Positions 1 to 5,287 of a stretch of 5,287 nucleotides of DNA are shown here, piece by piece. Both the position numbers and the translations under genes were made by a program. The notes under the pieces were generated by a model. That model had not been told where the DNA came from and did no database searches. It was given only the letters and a program-made list of their open reading frames with translations. Source of the DNA: Acidobacteriota bacterium (GTDB lineage Bacteria; Acidobacteriota; Terriglobia; Terriglobales; Acidobacteriaceae); contig JAFAPG010000245.1 of NCBI GenBank assembly GCA_019247235.1, positions 1 through 5,287 on the forward strand, given 5' to 3'. Each line of letters starts with the position of its first letter. The stretch's first letter is position 1.

Positions 1-1546
1 CACTCCTTGAAACCGCACAAGGTACTCGAGCCGCACTCCAAATGACTTCACCGGTCTTGACCTTAAGGGCGTGAAGGCCGCCTCCTTTGGTAGGATCGAG
101 CACGAGTCGATATCCTTTGGTGGACTTTGCGTCAGGCACTGCATGGAGGCCCAAGTCGGAAATCGCCACGTACACCCGGTCGCCATCCGATGCCGAGCCC
201 CATTGGCTGCCTCCGAGTGGCCCACCCTGACCAACGCGCGTCTGCCACAAAAGCTTGCCCCGTGAATCCGGATCAATGGCATGCACCATGCCAGACTTTT
301 GCGCAATAACCAATTCCCGCTTACCTTGGTCAACACTAATCAGAATCGGAGGCTGTCCAAAATCGGAGTCGGCACCGTGCTCACTCGGGCAGTTACCGGG
401 AATGGGGATGCCGCACGCATTGTTAAACGCATCGTTCGTGGTTAACTGAGCGGACCAAAGCAAGTTCCCCGTTTTTAGATCGAGGGCTAGAACAGCATCG
501 CTCGTGTTGGTCGCGGGATCGGAGTAGTTGTCCCCGGTCGCGACATAAAGTGCTCCGGCTTGCTCATCGATTGTGGGACTCGACCAGATGCCGGCCCCAG
601 ATGGGCCAAACTGCTGGCTGCCGGCAGCGCTCATGTGTGTTGCCTTGGGAGCATCTTGGATCGCGAAAAATTGCCAAAGGCGCTCGCCAGTTGAGGCATT
701 TAGCGCCACCACCGTGCCGCGAAAAGTACAACATTGATATTTCGGATCTGCGGCGATGGCCTCCTCAAAGGACGAGAACGGCTGGTAGACGACGCCGTTA
801 TAGTAGGCGGGCGTAGCAGTGGCGATGGTAGCGAAATGATCCACGGGTCGAACTTTCCAGATCAATGCGCCGGTTTCAGCGTTCACTGCATACACGTTCG
901 CTCCTGAATCCGCGAAGAAAACAGCTTCTTGGTTCTTTGACTCAGCAACCGTGACCCCTCCGCGCAGCGGAGAATCGGCTCGAAATCCCCAAAATGTGCA
1001 TCCGGAATTAGAATCCAGCGAATACAGCATGCCCGTGTTTGAGCCAATGAATACCCGGCCTCCCACGATGACCGGCTGAGAACGCGCTTCGGCAACCTCG
1101 CCTAAGTTGAAAGCCCACTTCAACTTCAGCTTAGGCACTTCGGTATCGGTCAGGCGAGCCGAAAGCGCGCTTTGAAAACGGGAATTTGTCAGGTTCGGGC
1201 TCCAGCCGCTCCACTCTCCAAGACTGGCACTACGGCTGAAGGTAGATTCTGCCTTGCAAGTGGGCGTTACTTTTGGGGCTCCGGAAGACACATTGCTGGC
1301 TGGAGCGATATACCGGATGAGGGCGAAGATCTCGGCGCTCGATAGATCCGCGGCCTGCGTTTTCATAGTTCCATGGGTAAGTGCAATGTAAATCGCCTCG
1401 CCACTCATTTTTTTGAGACTGGCAAGTGAAGGAACTCGCTCGCTCGGCGCCTCATGGCAGGCGGCACAACGCTGCTTATAGAGTTGAGCTCCATCTTGCG
1501 CATGTAGCATGCAGCTAATCACAGCAAACAGGAAAATGTATCGCAC
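1..1546 (-). CDS. Cytochrome c / PQQ beta-propeller dehydrogenase, polyvinyl-alcohol-dehydrogenase-like (3' end outside window)
   Basis: This is a probable periplasmic quinohaemoprotein that oxidises an alcohol with PQQ and passes electrons to a covalent haem c. The 515 visible codons have no stop. A signal peptide covers about residues 1-16 (cleavage likely after MLHA). A small cytochrome c domain (17-82) follows, with CAACH at 27-31 and Met61 as a likely axial ligand. A beta-propeller starts near EWSGW (111-115). Six Trp-docking repeats of the form xxALxxxTGxxxW end at W186, W230, W291, W364, W434 and W503. A vicinal Cys pair in QCCTFRG (271-277) and the ATGDNYSDP and SDFGQPPIL segments are typical of the cytochrome-type PVA dehydrogenases (EC 1.1.2.6). 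That family is about 640 residues long, so roughly 100 or more residues probably lie beyond the edge. The GTG start is forced, because the permease TAA is in the same frame 12 nt upstream and no other start lies between. Position in the operon suggests co-expression with the exporter. The family call is firm; PVA itself as substrate is unproven. Confidence 0.9.
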   Translation of the reverse strand, partial: MRYIFLFAVISCMLHAQDGAQLYKQRCAACHEAPSERVPSLASLKKMSGEAIYIALTHGTMKTQAADLSSAEIFALIRYIAPASNVSSGAPKVTPTCKAESTFSRSASLGEWSGWSPNLTNSRFQSALSARLTDTEVPKLKLKWAFNLGEVAEARSQPVIVGGRVFIGSNTGMLYSLDSNSGCTFWGFRADSPLRGGVTVAESKNQEAVFFADSGANVYAVNAETGALIWKVRPVDHFATIATATPAYYNGVVYQPFSSFEEAIAADPKYQCCTFRGTVVALNASTGERLWQFFAIQDAPKATHMSAAGSQQFGPSGAGIWSSPTIDEQAGALYVATGDNYSDPATNTSDAVLALDLKTGNLLWSAQLTTNDAFNNACGIPIPGNCPSEHGADSDFGQPPILISVDQGKRELVIAQKSGMVHAIDPDSRGKLLWQTRVGQGGPLGGSQWGSASDGDRVYVAISDLGLHAVPDAKSTKGYRLVLDPTKGGGLHALKVKTGEVIWSAARVPCAVSRS

Positions 1547-1553
1547 TCGTGTT

Positions 1554-1558
1554 CTCCC
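1554..1558 (-). promoter_or_regulatory. Ribosome binding site of the dehydrogenase gene, abutting the permease stop
   Basis: GGGAG lies 7 nt before the GTG start at 1546 and immediately follows the TAA of the permease (TAAGGGAG). It supports the GTG as the start. It also suggests that ribosomes ending permease translation can restart here, i.e. translational coupling. Confidence 0.7.
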
Positions 1559-2398
1559 TTATCCGAGCCGCTTCAGGCGCCGAGCTGCGAGGATTCCAAA
1601 GCATAAGGTCACGATCGTCAGCACGGCGATACAGAGAAGCGGTCGAGCGTGGCTCGAAGGTCCACTGGCCAATGCGAGGGCATCGATGCTTGCCGCGCGG
1701 GCCACATGCAGATTCAGTTGGTTCAGATAAAATGCCGGGGAAATAAATTCCAGCGGTTGAATGGATTTCGGCAATGGATAGAACAATCCTGCCAAGTGCA
1801 TCATAGGCAAATACGCAAGATTGACAAAGGCTGGAGCACTCTTCGCCGACGCGCGGCTGCCGATGAATAGCCCGATGGCGCAAAACGATAGCGAACCTAC
1901 GACGTCGATCACGGTGATCAGCAAATATTGCATGAGGGTGATTCGCGCATGGGCGAGAAAGACGGCCGCGAGGATCAGGGTGGCCATGACGGCAGCGCCA
2001 AAGATCATCGTCATGGCCATTTTGGCCAGAACATAGGAGGCCGTAGGCATCGGCAGAGCGCGTTTCAGCCGCAATAAGCCTTGTTCTCGCTCCGTGGCCA
2101 CGAACATGCCAAAACCGAACATGCCTGGGCCCATCACTCCGAAGGTTGCCCAATTGACAAACATGGTGGGAATGACTCGCGGATCGCCATGGCTCATGCT
2201 GCCCACGAGAAAAATACCCACTAATACGTAGAAGACGACGGGGAGAGAGAAAAATGGAATGGCAAACGCCGGCGCGCGACAGGCGCGAATAACTTCGTAC
2301 TTGGCTTCTGTCCAATAGGCACGCCACGGCAGGTCGCTAGGCACTTGGACCTGCGGGTTTAACTCGCTGCTTAAGGTTGTGGCGCTGGCTGCCGTCAT
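1559..2398 (-). CDS. ABC-2 type transporter permease
   Basis: This is the inner-membrane half of an export-type ABC transporter and the partner of the ATPase encoded just upstream. It has 279 residues, a usual length for single-domain ABC-2 permeases. About six membrane segments are visible: roughly 45-66, 82-101, 123-149, 156-181, 188-208 and 253-271. After the second comes the family's conserved cytoplasmic stretch, ATEREQGLLRLKRALPMP (101-118), which corresponds to the EREQGT-L-LPM coupling region of the ABC2_membrane family. The polar N-terminus (about 1-25) has no signal peptide. The ATG start overlaps the ATPase stop as ATGA, which implies coupled translation and equal dosage. One permease and one ATPase gene suggest a two-by-two homodimeric exporter. 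The substrate (drug, lipid, peptide or polysaccharide) cannot be told from sequence. Confidence 0.93.
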   Translation of the reverse strand: MTAASATTLSSELNPQVQVPSDLPWRAYWTEAKYEVIRACRAPAFAIPFFSLPVVFYVLVGIFLVGSMSHGDPRVIPTMFVNWATFGVMGPGMFGFGMFVATEREQGLLRLKRALPMPTASYVLAKMAMTMIFGAAVMATLILAAVFLAHARITLMQYLLITVIDVVGSLSFCAIGLFIGSRASAKSAPAFVNLAYLPMMHLAGLFYPLPKSIQPLEFISPAFYLNQLNLHVARAASIDALALASGPSSHARPLLCIAVLTIVTLCFGILAARRLKRLG

Positions 2399-3288
2399 TG
2401 CACACTCTCCTGGGTAAGCTCGGTGAAAGTCTCGGCCAGCCCGGCGCGGTGAATTTCTAAGTCCTCTACATCTTCATCCTCAGCCAACAATCGGCGCACG
2501 AGGTCTTCAACCTTAGCCGCAGTGATGTGCAAACCTTTATGGTCTCGTCGCACGCTGTCTACGTCCGGCCAGGTGCGAATCTGATCCAGCGACAAAGTAC
2601 TCGAGCACGAAATCTGCTTGCGTACCACCAGAGCTCGCATTTCGCTGACCGTGCCGGAAGCAATCTCGCGCCCCTTGGCCAGGACTACGACACGATCCGC
2701 CAGGGCTTCGGCCTCTTCGATATAGTGGGTCGTGAGAACGATCGATGCCCCTTCACTCACGAGCCTGCGCAAGCTCGACCACATCAGCTCACGCGATTGG
2801 ATGTCGAGTCCCACCGTGGGTTCGTCCAGAAACAACAGCTTGGGGCGGCCGCAGATCGCCAGGGCAAATTGAACCTGCCGTTTTTGCCCTGGGGAGAGCT
2901 TTGCATAGATCCGCTCGGCCAACGATTCCGTGTGCGTCAGCTGCATAGCCTCGCCCGGCGCCATCGGGTCAGGATAATAACTGGCGACAAGCTCGATTTG
3001 TTCCCGCACGCGCAGCTCGGGCACTAGCGCCGCTTCCTGCATCATGACCCCAATCCCGCGGCGGGCTTCGATGTCGAGGGGAGACAGGCCAAAAAGAACG
3101 GCTGACCCGGAGTCGGGTCGCTCGAGCCCGAGCAACAAAGCGATGGCCGTCGATTTCCCCGCGCCGTTCTGTCCGAGAAGAGCCAACAGTTCGCCGGGCC
3201 GAACCTCTAAATCCAAGCCATCAACCGCCTGGACTTTTCCAAAGCGCTTGCTAACGCCGCTAAGCTCTGCGAGACATTCGCGTTTCAT
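2395..3288 (-). CDS. ABC transporter ATP-binding protein (exporter type)
   Basis: This is the cytoplasmic ATPase that powers the permease encoded next. It has 297 residues, of which about 1-215 form the nucleotide-binding domain. Visible motifs are Walker A GQNGAGKST (39-47), Q-loop Gln84 in VMMQ, signature LSPGQ (131-135), Walker B LLFLDE (151-156), D-loop GLD (160-162) and switch His188 in LTTHY. The signature has Pro where LSGGQ is canonical, but all catalytic residues are present. The C-terminal region (about 220-297), ending in AETFTELTQ, resembles the accessory tail of CcmA/DrrA-like exporter ATPases, where a similar F-x-E-L-T motif closes the protein. The ATG at 3288 has a strong ribosome binding site and places the first beta strand correctly. 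The gene is preceded by a 115-nt gap with LytTR-like repeats, so transcription of the exporter may start or be boosted there. The general call is secure; the substrate is unknown. Confidence 0.96.
   Translation of the reverse strand: MKRECLAELSGVSKRFGKVQAVDGLDLEVRPGELLALLGQNGAGKSTAIALLLGLERPDSGSAVLFGLSPLDIEARRGIGVMMQEAALVPELRVREQIELVASYYPDPMAPGEAMQLTHTESLAERIYAKLSPGQKRQVQFALAICGRPKLLFLDEPTVGLDIQSRELMWSSLRRLVSEGASIVLTTHYIEEAEALADRVVVLAKGREIASGTVSEMRALVVRKQISCSSTLSLDQIRTWPDVDSVRRDHKGLHITAAKVEDLVRRLLAEDEDVEDLEIHRAGLAETFTELTQESVQ
2407..2411 (-). promoter_or_regulatory. Ribosome binding site of the permease gene
   Basis: AGGAG lies 8 nt before the ATG at 2398, inside the last codons of the ATPase gene. 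It supports the ATGA overlap start over any later ATG. Confidence 0.75.
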
Positions 3289-3292
3289 CTGC

Positions 3293-3298
3293 CCTCCT
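3293..3298 (-). promoter_or_regulatory. Ribosome binding site of the ATPase gene
   Basis: AGGAGG, a full anti-16S match, stands 4 nt before the ATG at 3288. It is the strongest such site in the window. The spacer is short, but no better start is nearby. Confidence 0.75.
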
Positions 3299-3324
3299 CT
3301 GCAGACACTCTGGACTTCGTACCG

Positions 3325-3339
3325 TCCCTCGAAAAGGGA
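3325..3339 (-). other. Small hairpin in the leader upstream of the ATPase gene
   Basis: TCCCT and AGGGA can form a 5-bp stem around a TTTCG loop. No U-tract follows, so it is not a convincing terminator. It could fold in the leader of an mRNA that starts in this gap, or be chance. Confidence 0.25.
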
Positions 3340-3344
3340 TTTGT

Positions 3345-3395
3345 GATGAACCGCGCGAACGGGCTGACGAACGGGAGAAGGAAATGGACGAAAAG
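3345..3395 (-). promoter_or_regulatory. Candidate LytTR operator: three 9-bp direct repeats at 21-bp period
   Basis: Reading the minus strand, CTTTTCGTC (3395-3387), CCGTTCGTC (3374-3366) and CGGTTCATC (3353-3345) are separated by exactly 12 bp each. Positions C1, T4, T5, C6, T8 and C9 are identical in all three. LytTR-domain proteins are known to bind pairs of about 9-bp direct repeats with 12-13 bp between them, and the middle copy equals the AlgR core element CCGTTCGTC. The array fills most of the gap between the LytTR regulator gene and the exporter genes, ending 56 nt before the ATPase start. That it binds the regulator encoded next to it is inference. I see no convincing -10/-35 pair; TACGAA at 3321-3316 is a weak -10 candidate. 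Confidence 0.6.
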
Positions 3396-3403
3396 CAGGT
3401 GAA

Positions 3404-4171
3404 TCAAAAGGGATTCGCAGTTAAGGCCCGCAGCTTTTCCTGATAAGTGCGCCCAGATTGCAAGCGCACACCGCTTCGCAGGGTAACGACATATTCTCCG
3501 TGCACTCCCGGCTGAAGATCCTTGATACGTCCCAGGTTCACGATCGTCGAACGATGAATACGCAGGAACCCCTCCGGATCGAGGGACTTCTCCAAGGTAT
3601 TCATCGGCACATGCAAGAGATGGATGGTTTTCCCACAGTGAAGTTGTACATAATTTTCCGCGGCCTCGATCCAATCGATCTCGTCCACATCCACGAACAC
3701 GGTCTTCCCTACCGAGCGTACCGCAACACGCTTCATGTAGCGGCGGGGTGACACGATGGTTTGTAGCAGACCGATGATCTGCCGATTGCTATCGACCGTG
3801 GGCCCTGCTTGTAGACGAGTTTTCGCTCGCGTGAAGGCTTCGGTGAATCTTTCTTCGGTCACCGGCTTAAGCAAATAATCAACCGCATTAATCTCGAAGG
3901 CTTGAATGGCGTGTTGATCATGGGCGGTCACAAATACTACCGCTGGCATGCGCTCGGCGCCCACTTCGTCGACAACGGAGAAGCCATCCATCTCTGGCAT
4001 CTGCACATCCAGAAAGACCAAGTCCGGTCGGTCACTGCGGATGGCGGCTACGGCTTCTCTTCCGTCTTTTGCCTCCTGAATCGAGCACACATACGGATCA
4101 GCGGCGAGCCACATGCGCAGGCCCTCGCGCGCCAAGGGTTCATCATCCACGATCAGGGTTCGTAGTCGCAT
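3404..4171 (-). CDS. LytTR-family response regulator (REC-LytTR)
   Basis: This is a cytoplasmic transcription regulator of the LytR/AlgR type, controlled by phosphorylation from the kinase encoded upstream. Read from ATG 4171 it has 255 residues. The receiver domain (3-120) shows the acidic pair Asp9-Asp10, phospho-acceptor Asp55 in LVFLDVQMPEMDG, switch Thr82 and Tyr99, and Lys102 in LLKPV. A linker follows (about 121-148). The LytTR DNA-binding domain (about 150-250) has the family's DEIDWIEAAENYVQLH and FLRIHRSTIVNLGRI stretches. An upstream in-frame TTG at 4210 would add 13 residues before the canonical start of the receiver fold. I reject it because MRLRTLIVDDE begins exactly where receivers begin and GGAGG precedes it. 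The gene overlaps the kinase by 29 nt, a sign of a cognate pair. The 21-bp-period repeats just downstream fit the binding geometry of this domain. Confidence 0.96.
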   Translation of the reverse strand: MRLRTLIVDDEPLAREGLRMWLAADPYVCSIQEAKDGREAVAAIRSDRPDLVFLDVQMPEMDGFSVVDEVGAERMPAVVFVTAHDQHAIQAFEINAVDYLLKPVTEERFTEAFTRAKTRLQAGPTVDSNRQIIGLLQTIVSPRRYMKRVAVRSVGKTVFVDVDEIDWIEAAENYVQLHCGKTIHLLHVPMNTLEKSLDPEGFLRIHRSTIVNLGRIKDLQPGVHGEYVVTLRSGVRLQSGRTYQEKLRALTANPF

Positions 4172-5287
4172 GAACCTCCATGACTTCCCGTTCGGAAATT
4201 CCAGAGGCAAGATGGAAAGGGAGCACCATGGTTACGACTACACCTCCCAGCTCGCCGTTTTCCACGCTCAATTTCGCGGCATCCCCATAAAGCTGCTGTA
4301 AACGGGCGCGAGTGTTCGCCAGGCCGATGCCATTGCGCTCGTTAGCCTGCTGATGCGCAAGCCCGGGGCCGTCATCTTTCACCTTGATTTCGAGCATGTG
4401 GTTCAGCCGCGTGGCATCAATTTGAATCCTTCCGGCCGCTGAACTCTTCCCCAGACCATGGCGAATTGCATTCTCCACAATGGGTTGCAGTCCCATCTGC
4501 GGCACGGCCGCATCAAGAACGGTTTGATCGGCAGAGATTTCCGCCCGCAACCGATCGGGAAACCGCACTTGCTCGATCGATAGATACAGTCGCAAGTATT
4601 CCAGCTCGCGGCGCAGCGGCACTTCCTGAGCATCAACGTCCTCGAGTACGCAGCGCAGAAGATCACCCAAGCGGGCCAACATTTCCTCCGCTTGTTTGTT
4701 CTTTTGCTGGCGAACCAGCACCATAATGGCATTCATGGTGTTGAACAAGAAATGCGGTTGGAGCTGCATTTTCAGTGCGCTCAGCCGCGCATCCGCTAGC
4801 TGCGTCTTCAGTTGCGCGGTGTTGAGCTCGAGACGCAACGCCTGCTTCTCGCGCTCTAAATATTTGTGGTAATAATCCAAGCCGTACCGGCCACCCAATA
4901 GCAAAAAGTAAGTGACAATTCCCTGGTGAAAGCCAATGGTGAGCAGGAAAACGAAGGTAGGCAACCATCCGGTCATGAGGCTGGGGAACACGTGCAAGTG
5001 ATACAGAAGAATGCTTTCGATGAACAGCTGCGTGAACGAAATACCCACGCTGAGCGGCAAATGAATAGCCATTCGCCGCGCCCAGTTCCGCCGCTCAAGG
5101 GGAAATCGCCGGCCCAACCAAAGGACAATTGGGGTTACCAGCGCCCACAGGTAAACTCCAACCATCCAGGAAACTAAGTAATGCTGCCATGGGGTTGGCT
5201 CGCGCGAAAGAAACTTCTGAATGACGGCCTGAGTGAAGAAAAAGATCCCCACCGCCGTCCAGACCGAGAAATACCAGACGTAATTTC
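4143..5287 (-). CDS. LytS/YesM-type membrane sensor histidine kinase (5' end outside window)
   Basis: This inner-membrane kinase senses an unknown cue and phosphorylates the LytTR regulator encoded next. The frame stays open to the right edge (380 codons visible). A GTG at 5252 could start a 369-residue protein, but the codons before it read YVWYFSVWTAVG and complete a first membrane helix, so I place the true start beyond the window. Numbering from that GTG, helices lie at about -11 to 12, 24-48, 61-86 and 94-121. A charged coiled-coil linker follows (about 128-160). The His_kinase domain has phospho-acceptor His167 in QLQPHFLFN, and the ATPase has N-box Asn261 in IVENAIRHG, G-box DDGPG (293-297) and NGIGLANTRARL (307-318). 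No PAS, GAF or large extracytoplasmic loop is visible, so sensing is probably within the membrane. The stop codon lies inside the regulator gene. Confidence 0.94.
   Translation of the reverse strand, partial: NYVWYFSVWTAVGIFFFTQAVIQKFLSREPTPWQHYLVSWMVGVYLWALVTPIVLWLGRRFPLERRNWARRMAIHLPLSVGISFTQLFIESILLYHLHVFPSLMTGWLPTFVFLLTIGFHQGIVTYFLLLGGRYGLDYYHKYLEREKQALRLELNTAQLKTQLADARLSALKMQLQPHFLFNTMNAIMVLVRQQKNKQAEEMLARLGDLLRCVLEDVDAQEVPLRRELEYLRLYLSIEQVRFPDRLRAEISADQTVLDAAVPQMGLQPIVENAIRHGLGKSSAAGRIQIDATRLNHMLEIKVKDDGPGLAHQQANERNGIGLANTRARLQQLYGDAAKLSVENGELGGVVVTMVLPFHLASGISEREVMEVHATTNPDRG
4175..4179 (-). promoter_or_regulatory. Ribosome binding site deciding the regulator start
   Basis: GGAGG, inside the last kinase codons, lies 3 nt before the ATG at 4171. 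The spacer is short. Together with the position of the first receiver strand it favours this ATG over the TTG at 4210. Confidence 0.55.

Noticed and set aside
71..816. Several plus-strand open frames of 60-88 codons across the left part of the window
   Set aside because: All are antisense to the continuous dehydrogenase coding frame, which has conserved haem and propeller motifs throughout. None shows a domain or ribosome binding site of note.
1515..2327. Open frame of 270 codons on the minus strand, overlapping the permease gene
   Set aside because: Its translation is rich in Arg, His, Ser and Cys with no recognisable domain. It overlaps almost fully a permease with clear membrane segments and the ABC-2 motif, so it is a shifted-frame shadow.
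2527..3027. Open frame of 166 codons on the plus strand, antisense to the ATPase gene
   Set aside because: It lies wholly antisense to a well-supported ATPase with intact motifs, and its product shows no family features.
3332..3415. AATCCCTTTT occurring twice on the minus strand, at the regulator stop and 74 bp further on
   Set aside because: A 10-base exact repeat without inverted symmetry or a known motif. It may be chance or a trace of a small duplication, and I see no function to assign.
3285..3674. Minus-strand open frame of 129 codons that spans the regulator-ATPase gap and ends in a TGA overlapping the ATPase ATG
   Set aside because: The ATGA-like overlap is tempting, but two thirds of it lies out of frame inside the LytTR domain. 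The product has no clear domain, and the gap is better explained by the operator repeats.
4171..4210. Extended start (TTG at 4210) for the response regulator
   Set aside because: It would add 13 residues ahead of the first receiver beta strand, inside kinase coding sequence. ATG 4171 has GGAGG upstream and gives a standard receiver N-terminus.
5250..5252. GTG as the true start of the kinase
   Set aside because: The frame is open to the window edge and the preceding codons encode a hydrophobic, Trp- and Tyr-rich stretch that completes a membrane helix, so the start probably lies outside. It could hold only if the codon straddling the edge (xGA) is TGA.

Overview
All the genes I can support lie on the minus strand and read from the right edge of the window to the left edge. 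They look like one compact signalling and export operon that ends in an electron-transfer enzyme. In order of transcription they are: a membrane sensor histidine kinase of the LytS/YesM type (its N-terminus lies beyond the right edge), a response regulator with a LytTR DNA-binding domain, an ABC-2 type exporter ATPase, its six-helix permease, and a secreted cytochrome c/PQQ beta-propeller dehydrogenase resembling polyvinyl-alcohol dehydrogenase (its C-terminus lies beyond the left edge). I see no credible plus-strand gene, tRNA, rRNA, CRISPR array, insertion sequence or strong terminator.

The junctions are tight. Kinase and regulator overlap by 29 nt. The ATPase stop and permease start share an ATGA. 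The permease stop is followed 12 nt later by a GTG start, and that gene's ribosome binding site touches the stop codon. The only real gap is 115 nt (3289-3403), between the regulator and the ATPase.

That gap holds the most interesting signal here. Three 9-bp direct repeats (CTTTTCGTC, CCGTTCGTC, CGGTTCATC, minus strand) are each separated by exactly 12 bp, giving a 21-bp period. This is the geometry of LytTR-family operators. The middle copy is identical to the CCGTTCGTC element known for AlgR, a LytTR regulator of Pseudomonas. It sits directly upstream of the exporter genes and downstream of a LytTR regulator gene, so the simplest model is that the regulator controls the exporter and dehydrogenase part of its own operon.

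Model (inference): the kinase, which has four membrane segments and no visible extracytoplasmic sensor domain, detects a membrane-associated cue. It phosphorylates the regulator at Asp55. The regulator binds the repeat array and raises expression of the ABC exporter and perhaps the dehydrogenase. Neither the exported substrate nor the oxidised substrate can be read from the sequence.

Organism: the gene types (LytS with four N-terminal helices, REC-LytTR, cytochrome-PQQ dehydrogenase of the PVA-dehydrogenase type) and moderately high GC recall soil Acidobacteriota such as Solibacter-like lineages. This is an impression from family knowledge, not something the sequence proves.
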